This document shows positions 8,562 through 17,939 of a stretch of 64,000 nt of DNA, one piece after another; within the stretch, counting starts at the first letter, position 1; every line of letters begins with the position of its first letter. The notes below the pieces were generated by a model. It did no database searches, was not told where the DNA came from, and saw only the letters and a program-made list of their open reading frames with translations. The stretch spans positions 186,001 to 250,000 of the forward strand of contig NZ_PDUD01000011.1 in assembly GCF_002646595.1 (NCBI RefSeq), given 5' to 3'. A program made the position numbers and the translations under genes. This DNA comes from Flavilitoribacter nigricans DSM 23189 = NBRC 102662 (GTDB lineage: Bacteria; Bacteroidota; Bacteroidia; Chitinophagales; Saprospiraceae).

Positions 8562-9164
8562 TTATCGTTCGGCCAGTTCCCGATCGTGGAAATATTCGCA
8601 ATCGTAGAAATGGTCGTCCATGTAATCCGAGTCGCGATGCCGGTCGGGATGGTAACCCATCCGGTCGTATTTACCGCTGCGTTCCAGATAGTTGCGGTCG
8701 TAATAGGTGACCACATCGGCCTCGTAAGCCGGAGTGATCAGCGTTCCGTGCCGGTGGCGCGGCAGCAGGTAATACGTACTGATACTCAGGCCCGGCACCC
8801 ATACCTTATGTTGTTCTTCATCGATCTGGGCCAGGCCGATCGGGATCAATACATTTTTATCGTCTTCGTTAAAGGTAGCGGGGGCGTCGCGCTCATCCAC
8901 GCCTCTAAGCCTTCGCATCATGTCCCGGAAGGCATTGGTAACTTCGTGATCCAGTTCCACATCCAGATAGCGAACCCGGAGTTGGGCCGGAGCGACGACC
9001 ATGCGTTTGATCTTACCGACTATCTCTCCGTTGGCGGTGTAAACCATCCAACCTCGCACGTCGGTGTCGTCCTGGCTTACCTGCCATTCTTCGAGATCGT
9101 CCAGGTAGGCCAGTTGATTTCTTTCGTAACTCGTAGTTTGCTCATTAACATTATTCGGTTCCAT
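8562..9164 (-). CDS. PRC-barrel domain protein
   Basis: 200 residues, ATG start. The segment DVRGWMVYTANGEIVGKIKRM followed by VRYLDVEL resembles a PRC-barrel as in photosynthetic reaction centre H subunits and RimM. A second, weaker copy runs through NVLIPIGLAQIDEE. The C-terminal 50 residues are rich in His, Asp, Tyr and Arg (HPDRHRDSDYMDDHFYDCEY). No signal peptide is seen, so it is predicted cytosolic. In other bacteria such PRC proteins accompany general stress genes. Here the gene is preceded on the same strand by a one-helix membrane protein 51 bp away, and the two may form an operon. Confidence 0.75.
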   Translation of the reverse strand: MEPNNVNEQTTSYERNQLAYLDDLEEWQVSQDDTDVRGWMVYTANGEIVGKIKRMVVAPAQLRVRYLDVELDHEVTNAFRDMMRRLRGVDERDAPATFNEDDKNVLIPIGLAQIDEEQHKVWVPGLSISTYYLLPRHRHGTLITPAYEADVVTYYDRNYLERSGKYDRMGYHPDRHRDSDYMDDHFYDCEYFHDRELAER

Positions 9165-9215
9165 GACTTTAGTTGGGTTTTTTGAGAAATTTTATAAAAG
9201 GGTTATTCCGGATGC

Positions 9216-9452
9216 TTAGCTCACTTTCTGGTAAGTAAATGAGGGCGTGTAGGTGTCGAGCTGTGCCTTTAGCTCCTGATGGGGCTGGATGACCATTCCG
9301 GTTTCTTCCAGTTCCAGGTTATCGTCGTCACGATCGGAATCATCGAGAATGAACCAAACCAATGCTGCAATCAGCAAGATTACGAATATGAGAATGAAGG
9401 GCATGTACGACCTGGTGGCCGAATTTTTCTTTTCAATTTTAATTTCTGCCAT
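9216..9452 (-). CDS. Small single-helix membrane protein
   Basis: 78 residues from ATG at 9452; the open frame continues upstream but that part has no membrane or conserved character. A short basic N-terminus (MAEIKIEKK) precedes one transmembrane helix (residues about 17-37, SYMPFILIFVILLIAALVWF). A strongly acidic segment DDSDRDDDNLELEE and a polar tail follow. By the positive-inside rule the tail faces the periplasm. No family recognised. It lies immediately upstream of the PRC-barrel gene on the same strand. Confidence 0.65.
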   Translation of the reverse strand: MAEIKIEKKNSATRSYMPFILIFVILLIAALVWFILDDSDRDDDNLELEETGMVIQPHQELKAQLDTYTPSFTYQKVS

Positions 9453-9814
9453 GACTTTTGGTTTTAGAGGTTCGGGAAAATAGCAATAGACGACGGGGCG
9501 GCTCGTAAAGCCGGAGTACGCAGCTATTGTATTTAATATAAACAGCAACCAATAAGTCCGTGTTTGGTAAGGAAGTGTAGGGGTAAGTAGGGAAAAGACG
9601 ATACCGTTCGTTTGGCTAACCTTTTAAAAGTCAGCCTATTTTGCTGCGATTTGGCGGGAATGCTCAGGATCTATCCGGCTGCCGCCGCGGTGTCCGGGTA
9701 GGTGAAGGCAGCCGAATGTTAACCTATAGACTCCAGGCTAGCAGGTGGTGTATATCTAGGGCATTCCGGAGGATAATTACCGGAAAGTAACCAACTTATT
9801 GGGCACCATATCCA
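9453..9814. other. Intergenic region upstream of the small membrane protein gene
   Basis: About 360 bp without a supported gene. It contains an 8-bp inverted repeat CGGCTGCC/GGCAGCCG (9676-9683 and 9707-9714) with a 23-nt spacer, and a GGCTAACC element at 9614-9621 that resembles half of the repeat at 19704-19734. No clear -7 box. Confidence 0.4.
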
Positions 9815-11425
9815 TCAAAGCAACTCCCGAATACGGTCGTAAAGGGCTTTGGTCGAGCTCGGCCGCAACGCGTCGTAATTGACCACCGCTCCCGATTTGT
9901 CGATCAGAACGTAAGTCGGAAAGGCATCCACCTGGTAGGTAGCGGAAAGCAGATAGAATTCTTCATTGGTCAGGAAGTAATTTTCCCCTTCCAGCGCATA
10001 TTGTTTTTTCATATTCTCCCAGTCCTGCTCTTTGGATTGGGCGCAAAGGTTTAGAAAAACCACCGCTTCGTCCTTAAATTCCTGATGGAGGCGTTTGGCG
10101 TGCGGGATCTCCTGGCGGCAGGGCCCGCACCAGGTCGCGTAAAAATCGATATAGATGACTTTGCCTTTGTATTTATCGATGTATTTCTCCCGGACAGCTT
10201 CCAGATTGACCTCCACAGCCTCCCCGCCGGCGTCCGCCACGGTCTCCGGATCCTTAATCTCCATTTGTTCCGGACTTTGCGCTTTCAGGTGTTCCAGAAT
10301 AGAAGGGTAGTGGATGTGCCCGGCAATTTGCGCCCACTCTTCATCAGTCGGAACGAGGCTGTTCTCATAATAGTGCTCGGCAATGCCCTGACCGATGACC
10401 AGATCCCTGGCCAGTGCCGTCGGTACTTGCTGAACGTTCTGCAAAAGCGCGTGCAGCCGGTATTTTATATCCAGTTCCCGGAGGGCATCATTGTGTTCCC
10501 GGGCCAAGTCTTTAAATTCCTGCTTGTTGGTGACGCTTCGATCTCCCTCAAAAAGCCGGCGTATCAATTCTAATTCTTCCGGGGAAAGGTTAGTATTGTT
10601 CTTGAAATAGAGCACCTTATCATCCGGATCAATAGATTCGCGGGACAATACGGACATGATATTCGCCAGATAATCGATACAGACGCGGGTTTGAATATCT
10701 TCGAGATTGGATACCGGATAAGCTGTGAATAGATCGGAGTAGAAGTTTTCGGGCAAAGATTTACGTGGTCGGGGCGCACCACTCTCATAAGTATACCGAT
10801 AATTGATCCAGGCGTGGGCCGTTTTGAATCTAATCTCACTGCGTAAAGCGGCCAGAACAGCTTCGGATAGTTGGTGTTCTTCCCGGTAATTCTCCAAAAA
10901 AGCCATCTTTTCGGCTTCCAGTTCCTTTTGATCATCTATATAATCGGAAATGGAAAGGCCCGCATTGTGAAGGGTGTCAGCCCGCTCCAGTTTTTCTCCC
11001 ATGGCAGCGTGTAAGGCTTCTTTAAAATCGCTCATTTCCCGGTTATCCGCCCCGGATGCTCCGTTGAACACCAACTCCTGGCCCCGGAAAGTGAGGCTGT
11101 AATCGGTATTCGGCCGCACCAGGAAATCATTGTAATAACCACCTTCCAGATCGAAATAAATACTGTTGATGACGGGATGGGTCAACGGAAATGAGATCGC
11201 AAAATTTCCCAGGCTGTCAATCGGAAAGATCTCGTCCTTTATAGTTCGGGTAACCGCATCGAAATAGGTCATTTTACCGGTATTGTAAATACCCTGGTAG
11301 TTTTCGATCTTACCGCTGATATTGACGGGTTGAGCCTGGATCTCCACCGGATCTTCGGTGGAACGACAGGTAAACAATAGGGTGGATAATAACAGGAGAA
11401 AAACGCATTTGTAGTTCAAGATCAA
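9815..11425 (-). CDS. TlpA-type thioredoxin-fold lipoprotein
   Basis: 536 residues. No ATG is available near the 5' end. I use the TTG at 11425; a TTG at 11419 is equally possible. The N-terminus is a lipoprotein signal ending LLFTC. A DUF4369-like beta-rich region (about residues 30-120) and a long helical linker precede a C-terminal TlpA/ResA domain with an intact active site WCGPC (about residue 433) and the cis-Pro segment FPTYVLID. Such proteins are membrane-anchored thiol-disulfide reductants in the envelope. Bacteroidota carry many paralogues, often of unknown partner. The gene is isolated, 266 bp from the sulfatase gene. The intact CxxC contrasts with the histidine kinase at 48740. 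Confidence 0.88.
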   Translation of the reverse strand: MILNYKCVFLLLLSTLLFTCRSTEDPVEIQAQPVNISGKIENYQGIYNTGKMTYFDAVTRTIKDEIFPIDSLGNFAISFPLTHPVINSIYFDLEGGYYNDFLVRPNTDYSLTFRGQELVFNGASGADNREMSDFKEALHAAMGEKLERADTLHNAGLSISDYIDDQKELEAEKMAFLENYREEHQLSEAVLAALRSEIRFKTAHAWINYRYTYESGAPRPRKSLPENFYSDLFTAYPVSNLEDIQTRVCIDYLANIMSVLSRESIDPDDKVLYFKNNTNLSPEELELIRRLFEGDRSVTNKQEFKDLAREHNDALRELDIKYRLHALLQNVQQVPTALARDLVIGQGIAEHYYENSLVPTDEEWAQIAGHIHYPSILEHLKAQSPEQMEIKDPETVADAGGEAVEVNLEAVREKYIDKYKGKVIYIDFYATWCGPCRQEIPHAKRLHQEFKDEAVVFLNLCAQSKEQDWENMKKQYALEGENYFLTNEEFYLLSATYQVDAFPTYVLIDKSGAVVNYDALRPSSTKALYDRIRELL

Positions 11426-11691
11426 TACTTTTTAAATGAGCGCAATCAATTGTAATGACAAGATTACCAAGTTCTGAGCAAATACTCTTGCCGGGTTAAA
11501 ACCATTCTGCCCGAATTACCCGGATAGTCTGAAAAACGGATACAGGAGCACTTTTACACCGTACGGAGCGCATGCTGTAAGTTCGCCATACTTTACCGGA
11601 CCTGCCACAATTTGCGGACAGAAATCATAATTTTTCATGAGGTATAAAGCTATGTAAGCTGTTGACGAAGGAATTATGGCCTTGCTGATAG

Positions 11692-13095
11692 TTATTGCTC
11701 ACGGTCTTCCAATGTGGGCATAGACTGGTACCATTGGGTTACCTGTTGGGTCAGATCCTGCACCCTTTCCGCATGCATGGCCGCGAGGTTGTGCTGCTCT
11801 CCCGGATCATTTTCGATATTGTACAGTTCCGGCCGCCCGCCGTCGTAATCGCACAGCAATTTCCACACGCCCTCCCGTACCGCCAGATCGGGAAGGTTTT
11901 CAAATCCGTAAAAATTCTTTCGGTCCGGAGGCCGGCTGTAAAAGATCGGGGCGCTGCGGGACGATTCGGATCCCCCTAACAGCACTTGCAGCAGGTTCTC
12001 CCCGTCGGATACCCCATTTTCGGGCGCTTCCGTCGAGGTGAAATCCAACAGGGATGGCCTCAGATCAATGGCGGAAAACACGGATGTATTGTTCCGCGTA
12101 CCCCGCACTTTTTCGTCCATAAATCCCGGCCCCCAAACAATTAGAGAAGAGCGGATCCCTCCTTCGTAGAGGTGGGTTTTATAACCCTTGAGGGCACCGG
12201 CCCTGCCGGCCCCCAGTTCCGGACCATTATCCGAACAGAATAGGATCAGGGTATTGTCGCGTAGCTTTTCGTTGGACTGGACGAAATCAAATAGTTTTCC
12301 GAACTGCTGATCCATGGCTTCCAGTACGGCCAGATACAATCCGCGCTTTCCCGCCTCCTTGGCCAACCCGTACTCTTCGAAAGGGGGCCAGTAGGGGCTA
12401 TGTACATCGTCCGGCCAGATATTGACGTAGAACGGATCTTCGGCTTTACTCATAAAATCGATCGCCGCATCGATAAAGCCGGTCGTGATCTCCGATCGCT
12501 GCATCCAGGTAAAGGGGCCGCCCAGGATCTCGGCTTTTTCCCAGATCCGGCCGACTTCCCCGGTCTCATCCTTAGTGAGAGGAAGCAATTTGGCGCCCAT
12601 GCCTTCAAAATTGGTCAGCGACTCATCAAAACCGTATTCGGTGATGGGAGGCGCATCCGCAACGTCGCGCTGGCCGCCCATGTGCCATTTCCCGAAATGC
12701 CCGGTAGCGTAGCCGGCCTTTTTCAGGTCGCGGGCCAGCATTGGGGCCGCGGGGTCCAGCCAGTTGGCGATACCCCGTTCTTCGTTTCGCTCCCGGCGAT
12801 CCAGGTAAGAAGTGATGTTCCACCGTTGGGGATAGGTTCCGGTGGATATCGCTACCCGGGAGGGAGAACAAATGGGCGAATTGACGTAGAACTGATCAAA
12901 ACAGATGCCTTCCGCCGCCAGCCGGTCAATATTCGGGGTCTGAGCGTCGGTATTGCCGAAGCAGGACAGGTCGGCCCAACCCATATCATCAATGAAGATC
13001 AAAATGACGTTGGGTTGGCGATCGGCATCATTGCGGGAGCAGCCCCAGCAAATAAGGAAGAGAAAGGGCAGGTATAGATAGCGTGCTTTTTTCAT
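11692..13095 (-). CDS. S1-family sulfatase, lipoprotein
   Basis: 467 residues. A lipoprotein signal ends at Cys19 (FLICWGC). The alkaline phosphatase-like fold starts with NVILIFIDDMGWADLSCFG (metal-binding Asp36-Asp37). The activation motif CSPSR has Cys76, the residue converted to formylglycine by an anaerobic or aerobic maturase, which is not encoded in this window. Further motifs include GKWHMGG and CSDNGPELG. The enzyme removes sulfate esters, probably from polysaccharides at the cell surface or in the periplasm. It is divergent from a heparinase II/III-like gene with 132 bp between the two starts, so both are likely controlled from the same spacer. Confidence 0.92.
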   Translation of the reverse strand: MKKARYLYLPFLFLICWGCSRNDADRQPNVILIFIDDMGWADLSCFGNTDAQTPNIDRLAAEGICFDQFYVNSPICSPSRVAISTGTYPQRWNITSYLDRRERNEERGIANWLDPAAPMLARDLKKAGYATGHFGKWHMGGQRDVADAPPITEYGFDESLTNFEGMGAKLLPLTKDETGEVGRIWEKAEILGGPFTWMQRSEITTGFIDAAIDFMSKAEDPFYVNIWPDDVHSPYWPPFEEYGLAKEAGKRGLYLAVLEAMDQQFGKLFDFVQSNEKLRDNTLILFCSDNGPELGAGRAGALKGYKTHLYEGGIRSSLIVWGPGFMDEKVRGTRNNTSVFSAIDLRPSLLDFTSTEAPENGVSDGENLLQVLLGGSESSRSAPIFYSRPPDRKNFYGFENLPDLAVREGVWKLLCDYDGGRPELYNIENDPGEQHNLAAMHAERVQDLTQQVTQWYQSMPTLEDREQ

Positions 13096-13227
13096 AAGGG
13101 TATTTTATCTGACGGTAAAAAAGGGTAGATCATCCGGGCTGCGTCCTTGACAGGGAGAGCATTCCGATACGCGGCAACATCGCCTGAATGGCTCGGTTCA
13201 CTTTTCCTATGGCCCTTACCAAAAACA

Positions 13228-15132
13228 ATGATCATGAAATTATCGGGAAAGATAACATTCCTATTGCTGCTGGCTGGCTTTTCGCTCCTGACGGTAAAAA
13301 CTTCAGTCATGGCCCAAACGACACCCCAAAAATTACAAAATCCGATATCAGCCGCATTTCTCCAAAATAATTTGCGAAATGAGCTGCCGCGCCTGGTCCT
13401 GAACCGGGAGATCGAGGCCGGGCTGAAAGAAAAAGTACGGACAGATCCGGTCATCCAGAATGTCTATGAAGCTATCCGGCTAAATGCGGAAAAGGTCTTT
13501 GCGCTGCCGATCATCAATCTGGATATTCCGCTGGAAGAAAGATCACAGAACAATCAGTTGGATATATCGCGGGACATGCTCTACCGGATGAATATGCTGG
13601 CGATGGTGTACCGGATGGAGAAGGAGCCCCGGATATTGCAGCGGATCAACGAAGAGGTCATCGCTGCCTGCAACTTCCCGAGTTGGAACCCCAAGCATTT
13701 TCTCGACGTGGGAGAGATGTCCCTGGCTATTGCCCTGGCTCTCGACTGGACGGCCGGCGACCTGCCTTCGTCCACCATTGAGCTGGCCAAAAGATCCTTG
13801 ATCGAAAAGGGTATCAAACCCAGCTGGCCGGAAGGCGGGAACCAGAACCACTGGGTCTACCGGGAAAACAACTGGAACCAGGTTTGTAACGGCGGTATGG
13901 TTGCGGCGGCCCTGGCCGTCGCCGAAATGGCCCCGGAACTGGCGGCCAGAACTATTCGCAGGGCGATTGACGGAATGGTCTACGCTTTGCACGCGTACGG
14001 CCCCGACGGGGTCTATCCGGAAGGAGCCACCTATTGGAACTACGGCACTTCCTTTTCCGTGGTGACCGCCGCCATGTTCGAAAGCGCTTTCGGAACGGAT
14101 TTTGGCATCGCTGATTATCCGGCATTTCGGGAGAGTGCTATTTTCCGGGTGCTGTCCAATGCGCCGACGGGCCTGGTCTACAATTTTGGCGATTGCGGAG
14201 AAAGCCGGAGCGAGAATGGCGATCTTACGTTGGCCTGGTTTGCGGCAAAAACGGGTAATAAGACGTTTTTCGAAAAAGAGCGTTTTTTAAAACCGCCCGA
14301 TGAGATGGGCCTATTGAACCGACTGGCCGGAATTTCCCTGGTCTGGATGTCGCAGTACGAGGAGCGGGGAGCGGAACGGGTGCCTCTTTCCTGGAAAGGC
14401 GACGGCATCAATCCGGTGGTGTTCTTTACCGGTGGTGCAGAGGATTCCCGGCAGTACTACTTCGGGGGCAAGGGCGGGCGCGGAGGTATGAGCCACGGCA
14501 ATATGGATGCGGGTTCTTTTGTGTTTGAACTGGACGGCGTACGCTGGAGCCTGGATCTCGGAAAGTTCAAAAATTATGGAGTGGTGGAACGTACCGGATT
14601 CAACCTGTGGGCCCGCTGCCAGGAATGCGACCGCTGGAAATTATTGAACACCAATAACTTCGGGCACAGTACGTTTACGGTCAACGATCAGCTTCACGTC
14701 GTGGAAGGTAAAGCGACTATTGTTGATTTTAGGGAGGGAGCCCAACCGGAAGCTACCATCGATCTGACGCCCGCTTTTGCGGGGCAGTTGAAAAGCGCCA
14801 GTCGGCGGTTTGTCAAAGATAGCGCCACCAGCCTGCTGATCGAAGATGAGATTGAGTGTACCGCGGCGACCGAACTCATCACCTGGCAACTTATGACCCA
14901 GGCGGAGGTGGAAATGGTGAAAGGAGGTGCCGTACTCCGGCAAGACGGCAAAAGTTTAAAACTGGAGATCCTTTCTCACCCCGAACTCCAGGTATCGGTA
15001 GTATCGCTGGATCCCCCGCCCCTGTATCTCGATCTCACCAAAGCTAAGCTGAAACGTCTGGAGATCAGGATACCGGCCTGGACGCTCCGGGACGGGACTA
15101 CGAAGATCCGGGTGCGCCTGTCCGGTGAATGA
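13228..15132 (+). CDS. Heparinase II/III-family polysaccharide lyase (PL21-like)
   Basis: 634 residues from ATG at 13228; ATG at 13234 is also possible. A signal peptide ends near SVMAQ. An alpha/alpha-toroid of about 350 residues follows, with the conserved WVYRENNWNQVCNGGM and DGVYPEGATYWNYG segments and NFGDCGESRSENGD. The C-terminal beta-sheet domain begins near GGMSHGNMDAGSF, which carries the conserved His. The family cleaves heparin, heparan sulfate or alginate-like glycans by beta-elimination. The divergent sulfatase suggests a sulfated substrate. Substrate specificity cannot be decided from sequence alone. No SusC/SusD pair is present in this window, so this is not a complete polysaccharide utilization locus. 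Confidence 0.87.
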   Translation: MIMKLSGKITFLLLLAGFSLLTVKTSVMAQTTPQKLQNPISAAFLQNNLRNELPRLVLNREIEAGLKEKVRTDPVIQNVYEAIRLNAEKVFALPIINLDIPLEERSQNNQLDISRDMLYRMNMLAMVYRMEKEPRILQRINEEVIAACNFPSWNPKHFLDVGEMSLAIALALDWTAGDLPSSTIELAKRSLIEKGIKPSWPEGGNQNHWVYRENNWNQVCNGGMVAAALAVAEMAPELAARTIRRAIDGMVYALHAYGPDGVYPEGATYWNYGTSFSVVTAAMFESAFGTDFGIADYPAFRESAIFRVLSNAPTGLVYNFGDCGESRSENGDLTLAWFAAKTGNKTFFEKERFLKPPDEMGLLNRLAGISLVWMSQYEERGAERVPLSWKGDGINPVVFFTGGAEDSRQYYFGGKGGRGGMSHGNMDAGSFVFELDGVRWSLDLGKFKNYGVVERTGFNLWARCQECDRWKLLNTNNFGHSTFTVNDQLHVVEGKATIVDFREGAQPEATIDLTPAFAGQLKSASRRFVKDSATSLLIEDEIECTAATELITWQLMTQAEVEMVKGGAVLRQDGKSLKLEILSHPELQVSVVSLDPPPLYLDLTKAKLKRLEIRIPAWTLRDGTTKIRVRLSGE

Positions 15133-15179
15133 GAGCGATCGCTTAGTTAATTCTAAGTGTCCTTTTGCTGTGCTTAAAC

Positions 15180-15220
15180 TGGTTTGATCCCAACGTGAAT
15201 ATCACGCCAGGATCAAACCA
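15180..15220. terminator. Bidirectional hairpin after the heparinase gene
   Basis: Arms TGGTTTGATCC (15180-15190) and GGATCAAACCA (15210-15220) with an inner CGTGA/TCACG pair. ATTTTACTT follows on the plus strand. It separates two convergent genes. Confidence 0.75.
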
Positions 15221-15250
15221 ATTTTACTTCAGTAGGTAGGTAAATTTTAG

Positions 15251-15418
15251 CTATGTTTCTTCATCCTTTTCCTTTTGATTGCGCATGTTGCCGATGGCGA
15301 ATCCCATCACTACGCCTAAACTGAGCCATAAACCGAAATTATCCGTGGCGACACCAATCGCCGTACCGATGGCCAGGCCGATGGCCATTCCTGAGCCGGT
15401 GTTATTTTTCTTATTCAT
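15251..15418 (-). CDS. Small glycine-rich membrane protein
   Basis: 55 residues, ATG to TAG, read directly from the minus strand. The sequence starts MNKKNNTGSGMAIGLAIG and continues TAIGVATDNFGLWLSLGVV, ending in a charged tail NMRNQKEKDEET. The GxAxG spacing over two hydrophobic stretches looks like a glycine-zipper membrane hairpin. No family is recognised with certainty. It lies downstream of the flotillin gene on the same strand, 162 bp from its stop codon. Confidence 0.6.
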   Translation of the reverse strand: MNKKNNTGSGMAIGLAIGTAIGVATDNFGLWLSLGVVMGFAIGNMRNQKEKDEET

Positions 15419-15579
15419 ATCTTTTACTTAAAAGTTATTTGTCTCTTGATCTCCCTAAAGCAAAGAAATTGCCCCGGTACCTGATCCCAATATCTGGTTG
15501 CAGGAAGCCGGGGCAGACCAAAACTATATCCAGGATATTTTAACCCGACAATTCGTCCAGTCCTGATCCGGCCGGAGGC

Positions 15580-17745
15580 TTAGAGCAGACCGGAGATCTG
15601 CTGCTCACCCAGGCCGTACTGTTTAACCGCGTCCATCAGTTTGCTGATGGCTCCTTTATCCTCGCTGCCGGACTGATTGTACAGTTTCAGCAGCAGGGCG
15701 GCCAGGGACAGGTTCTTGACGTCTTCACTTTTGAATCCGGCGGATTTTACCATGCCGTGGATCTGGTTGAGCAGTCCGGGGGTGCCGTTGCCGTTACCCA
15801 GCAGGGTGGTTTTGAGGTCACCCAGGGTATCGCTGCTGCTCACCAGGCGGTCAACCGTTTTACCACGGTTGATGGCGTTCATGATGTTGTCCACAAAGGT
15901 GGATTCACCACCGACGATGTCGATCTTGGCATTTTTGAAGGCCTCGCTGAGGGCCATGGCCTGAGCCTCGGCTACATAGCGCTGTACTTCAATATTGGCC
16001 AGTTCTACATCACGCTCTTTTTCCAGGCGCAGTTTGAACTCCTCGTGCTCTTTGCCTACACCATCCAGTTTCTGCATGGCTTTGGCTTTCTCCTCTACAC
16101 CTTTGGCTTCGGCCAGTAGTTTTTCCTGCAGGACTTTGGCTTCGGCCATTCCCTGCTCGGAAGCGCCTTTGGCGGTGGCCAGACTCTTCAGTTCGATCAC
16201 TTTAGCCTCGCTGGTACCTTTTTCGGCCAGTACTTCGGCTTCCAGGATACCCTGCTTGTGGGTAGCGGATGCTCTGGCTTCGATGCCTTTAGCTTCCGCA
16301 ATGGCTTTCTTCTCGAGTACGGCGGCCTCGATCAGGCCTTCCTGCTCTTTCGCCCGGGCTTTGGCTTCGATCACCTGTGCTTCGGACAAACCGATGGTCG
16401 CTTCTTCCGCCGCTTTGGCTTCGGCCTGGATCTTGCGGGCTTCGGCTTCTTTCTCGGCTGCGTTTTTCTCCGCTTCGGCGTCGATCAGCAGCTTCTGGGC
16501 GTTGATCTCGGCGGCCAGGCGCTCGGCTTCTGCCGTTTTCGTTTGCTGAATGATGGCGGATTCTCCGCTCTCTTCGGCTTTGATAATGGCTACGTCCTTG
16601 GCCCGGCGGGCGGTTGCCAGTTCGCGGGTATCTTTGATCTTCTCTTCTTCTTCCACCGTCTTTTTCTCCACCATCACGCGCTCGCGGATCACATCCTGGA
16701 TGTTCTTCTGCTCCTGCTCGATGGCCCGCTGCTTTTCGATCTCGGCGAGGGTAACGATGCGCTCGCGCTCGGTCAGTTCCAGCAAACGGTCTTTCTCCAC
16801 TCTTTCGGTTTCCACCGCTTCGGTGCGTTCGCGGTTTTTGGCCGCTACCACCACCTGGCGGGCTTTGTTCTCCTCGGCGATAGCGATCTCCTCTTCGGTG
16901 CGAATGCGGACCATTTCGGAGCGCAGTCTTTCCTCTTCGTTGATCTTGGCGATCTCGGCGTTTTCACGGGCGCGGATGTTCGCGATCTCCCGCTTCTGAC
17001 GCTCTTCCTTTTCGGTCAGCTGGCGCTCGTATTCCAGAATGGCTTCCTGCGCTTCCACGTCCTGCTCTTTGATCGTTTTTTCTTCCTCGCGGCGGATGAA
17101 GTTCGCCTTGATCTTCTGGGTAGCCGTCAGCTCGGTAATCTTTTTGATACCTTCTGAATCCAGGATATTATCCACTTTCAGAAATTCGATCGGGGTTTGT
17201 TCCAGGTAGTCGATGGCACAGTCGTCCAGCACGTACCCGTTGAGGTCCAGACCGATGATATTGATGATCTCCTGCTTGAACTTTTCGCGGTTGTCGTACA
17301 ACTCCACAAATTCAAAGCGCTTGCCCACCGTTTTCAGGGCTTCGGAAAATTTTGCCTCAAATAACTGCCGGAGGATCTCCGGATCGGAGGCACGCTTACA
17401 ACCGATGGTCTGCGCCACCCGGCTGATGTCTTTGGTCTCCTGATTGACCCGTACGAAGAAAACCACTTTGATGTCGGCCCGGAGGTTGTCCTTACAGAGT
17501 AGTCCATCCTCTTTCAGACGGCCGATCTCTATGGTTTTTACCGAAAGATCCATGGATTCCACCATGTGCAGTACCGGCACGACCAGCATACCGCGGTCGA
17601 AGGCGACCTTGGTGCCGCCGCTACCGGTGCGGACCAGTGCCTGGCCCTGCGGGATCTTTTTGTACCAGCTGGCCAACATGGCCACTACCAGCAGGATGAT
17701 AACGCCACCTGCTATGGCGACGAATAACATGACATTTGAGAGCAT
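15580..17745 (-). CDS. Flotillin-like SPFH-domain protein (FloT/YqiK type)
   Basis: 721 residues. An N-terminal membrane segment (residues about 4-26) is followed by WYKKIPQGQALVRTGSGG, the start of the SPFH domain, to about residue 200. A very long charged helix of about 400 residues carries repeated EAK/AEAK heptads (EARKIQAEAKAAEEA, EAKGIEARASATHKQG). The C-terminal 100 residues are helical (LLLKLYNQSGSEDKGAISKL). Flotillins oligomerise on the inner membrane and organise fluid lipid domains. The gene is followed in the upstream direction by a YqiJ/NfeD-type partner on the same strand, the usual flotillin pairing. It is somewhat longer than E. coli YqiK (about 550), mostly through the coiled coil. 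Confidence 0.92.
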   Translation of the reverse strand: MLSNVMLFVAIAGGVIILLVVAMLASWYKKIPQGQALVRTGSGGTKVAFDRGMLVVPVLHMVESMDLSVKTIEIGRLKEDGLLCKDNLRADIKVVFFVRVNQETKDISRVAQTIGCKRASDPEILRQLFEAKFSEALKTVGKRFEFVELYDNREKFKQEIINIIGLDLNGYVLDDCAIDYLEQTPIEFLKVDNILDSEGIKKITELTATQKIKANFIRREEEKTIKEQDVEAQEAILEYERQLTEKEERQKREIANIRARENAEIAKINEEERLRSEMVRIRTEEEIAIAEENKARQVVVAAKNRERTEAVETERVEKDRLLELTERERIVTLAEIEKQRAIEQEQKNIQDVIRERVMVEKKTVEEEEKIKDTRELATARRAKDVAIIKAEESGESAIIQQTKTAEAERLAAEINAQKLLIDAEAEKNAAEKEAEARKIQAEAKAAEEATIGLSEAQVIEAKARAKEQEGLIEAAVLEKKAIAEAKGIEARASATHKQGILEAEVLAEKGTSEAKVIELKSLATAKGASEQGMAEAKVLQEKLLAEAKGVEEKAKAMQKLDGVGKEHEEFKLRLEKERDVELANIEVQRYVAEAQAMALSEAFKNAKIDIVGGESTFVDNIMNAINRGKTVDRLVSSSDTLGDLKTTLLGNGNGTPGLLNQIHGMVKSAGFKSEDVKNLSLAALLLKLYNQSGSEDKGAISKLMDAVKQYGLGEQQISGLL

Positions 17746-17939
17746 AGTGTATAAGTTTTGTGTGTTAATTTTTTAATCAGTGCTAAGCTGCATTGCAGCT
17801 TTTTTCGGACTTTTTGTAATTCCCGGCTATTCGAGACATAGTTCTTCCGGGCCGATCCGGGGCGCTTCGCGCGCCAATCGGTAATTATTTGCTGCTATCG
17901 ATTACCATTTTTGTTGGGACAATTCCAACAGAACCCGGT

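Noticed and set aside
16258-17157. A 299-codon open frame on the plus strand inside the flotillin gene
   Set aside because: It is antisense to a clearly conserved flotillin with EAK heptads; its codon use is the mirror of the real gene and it has no start or motif of its own.
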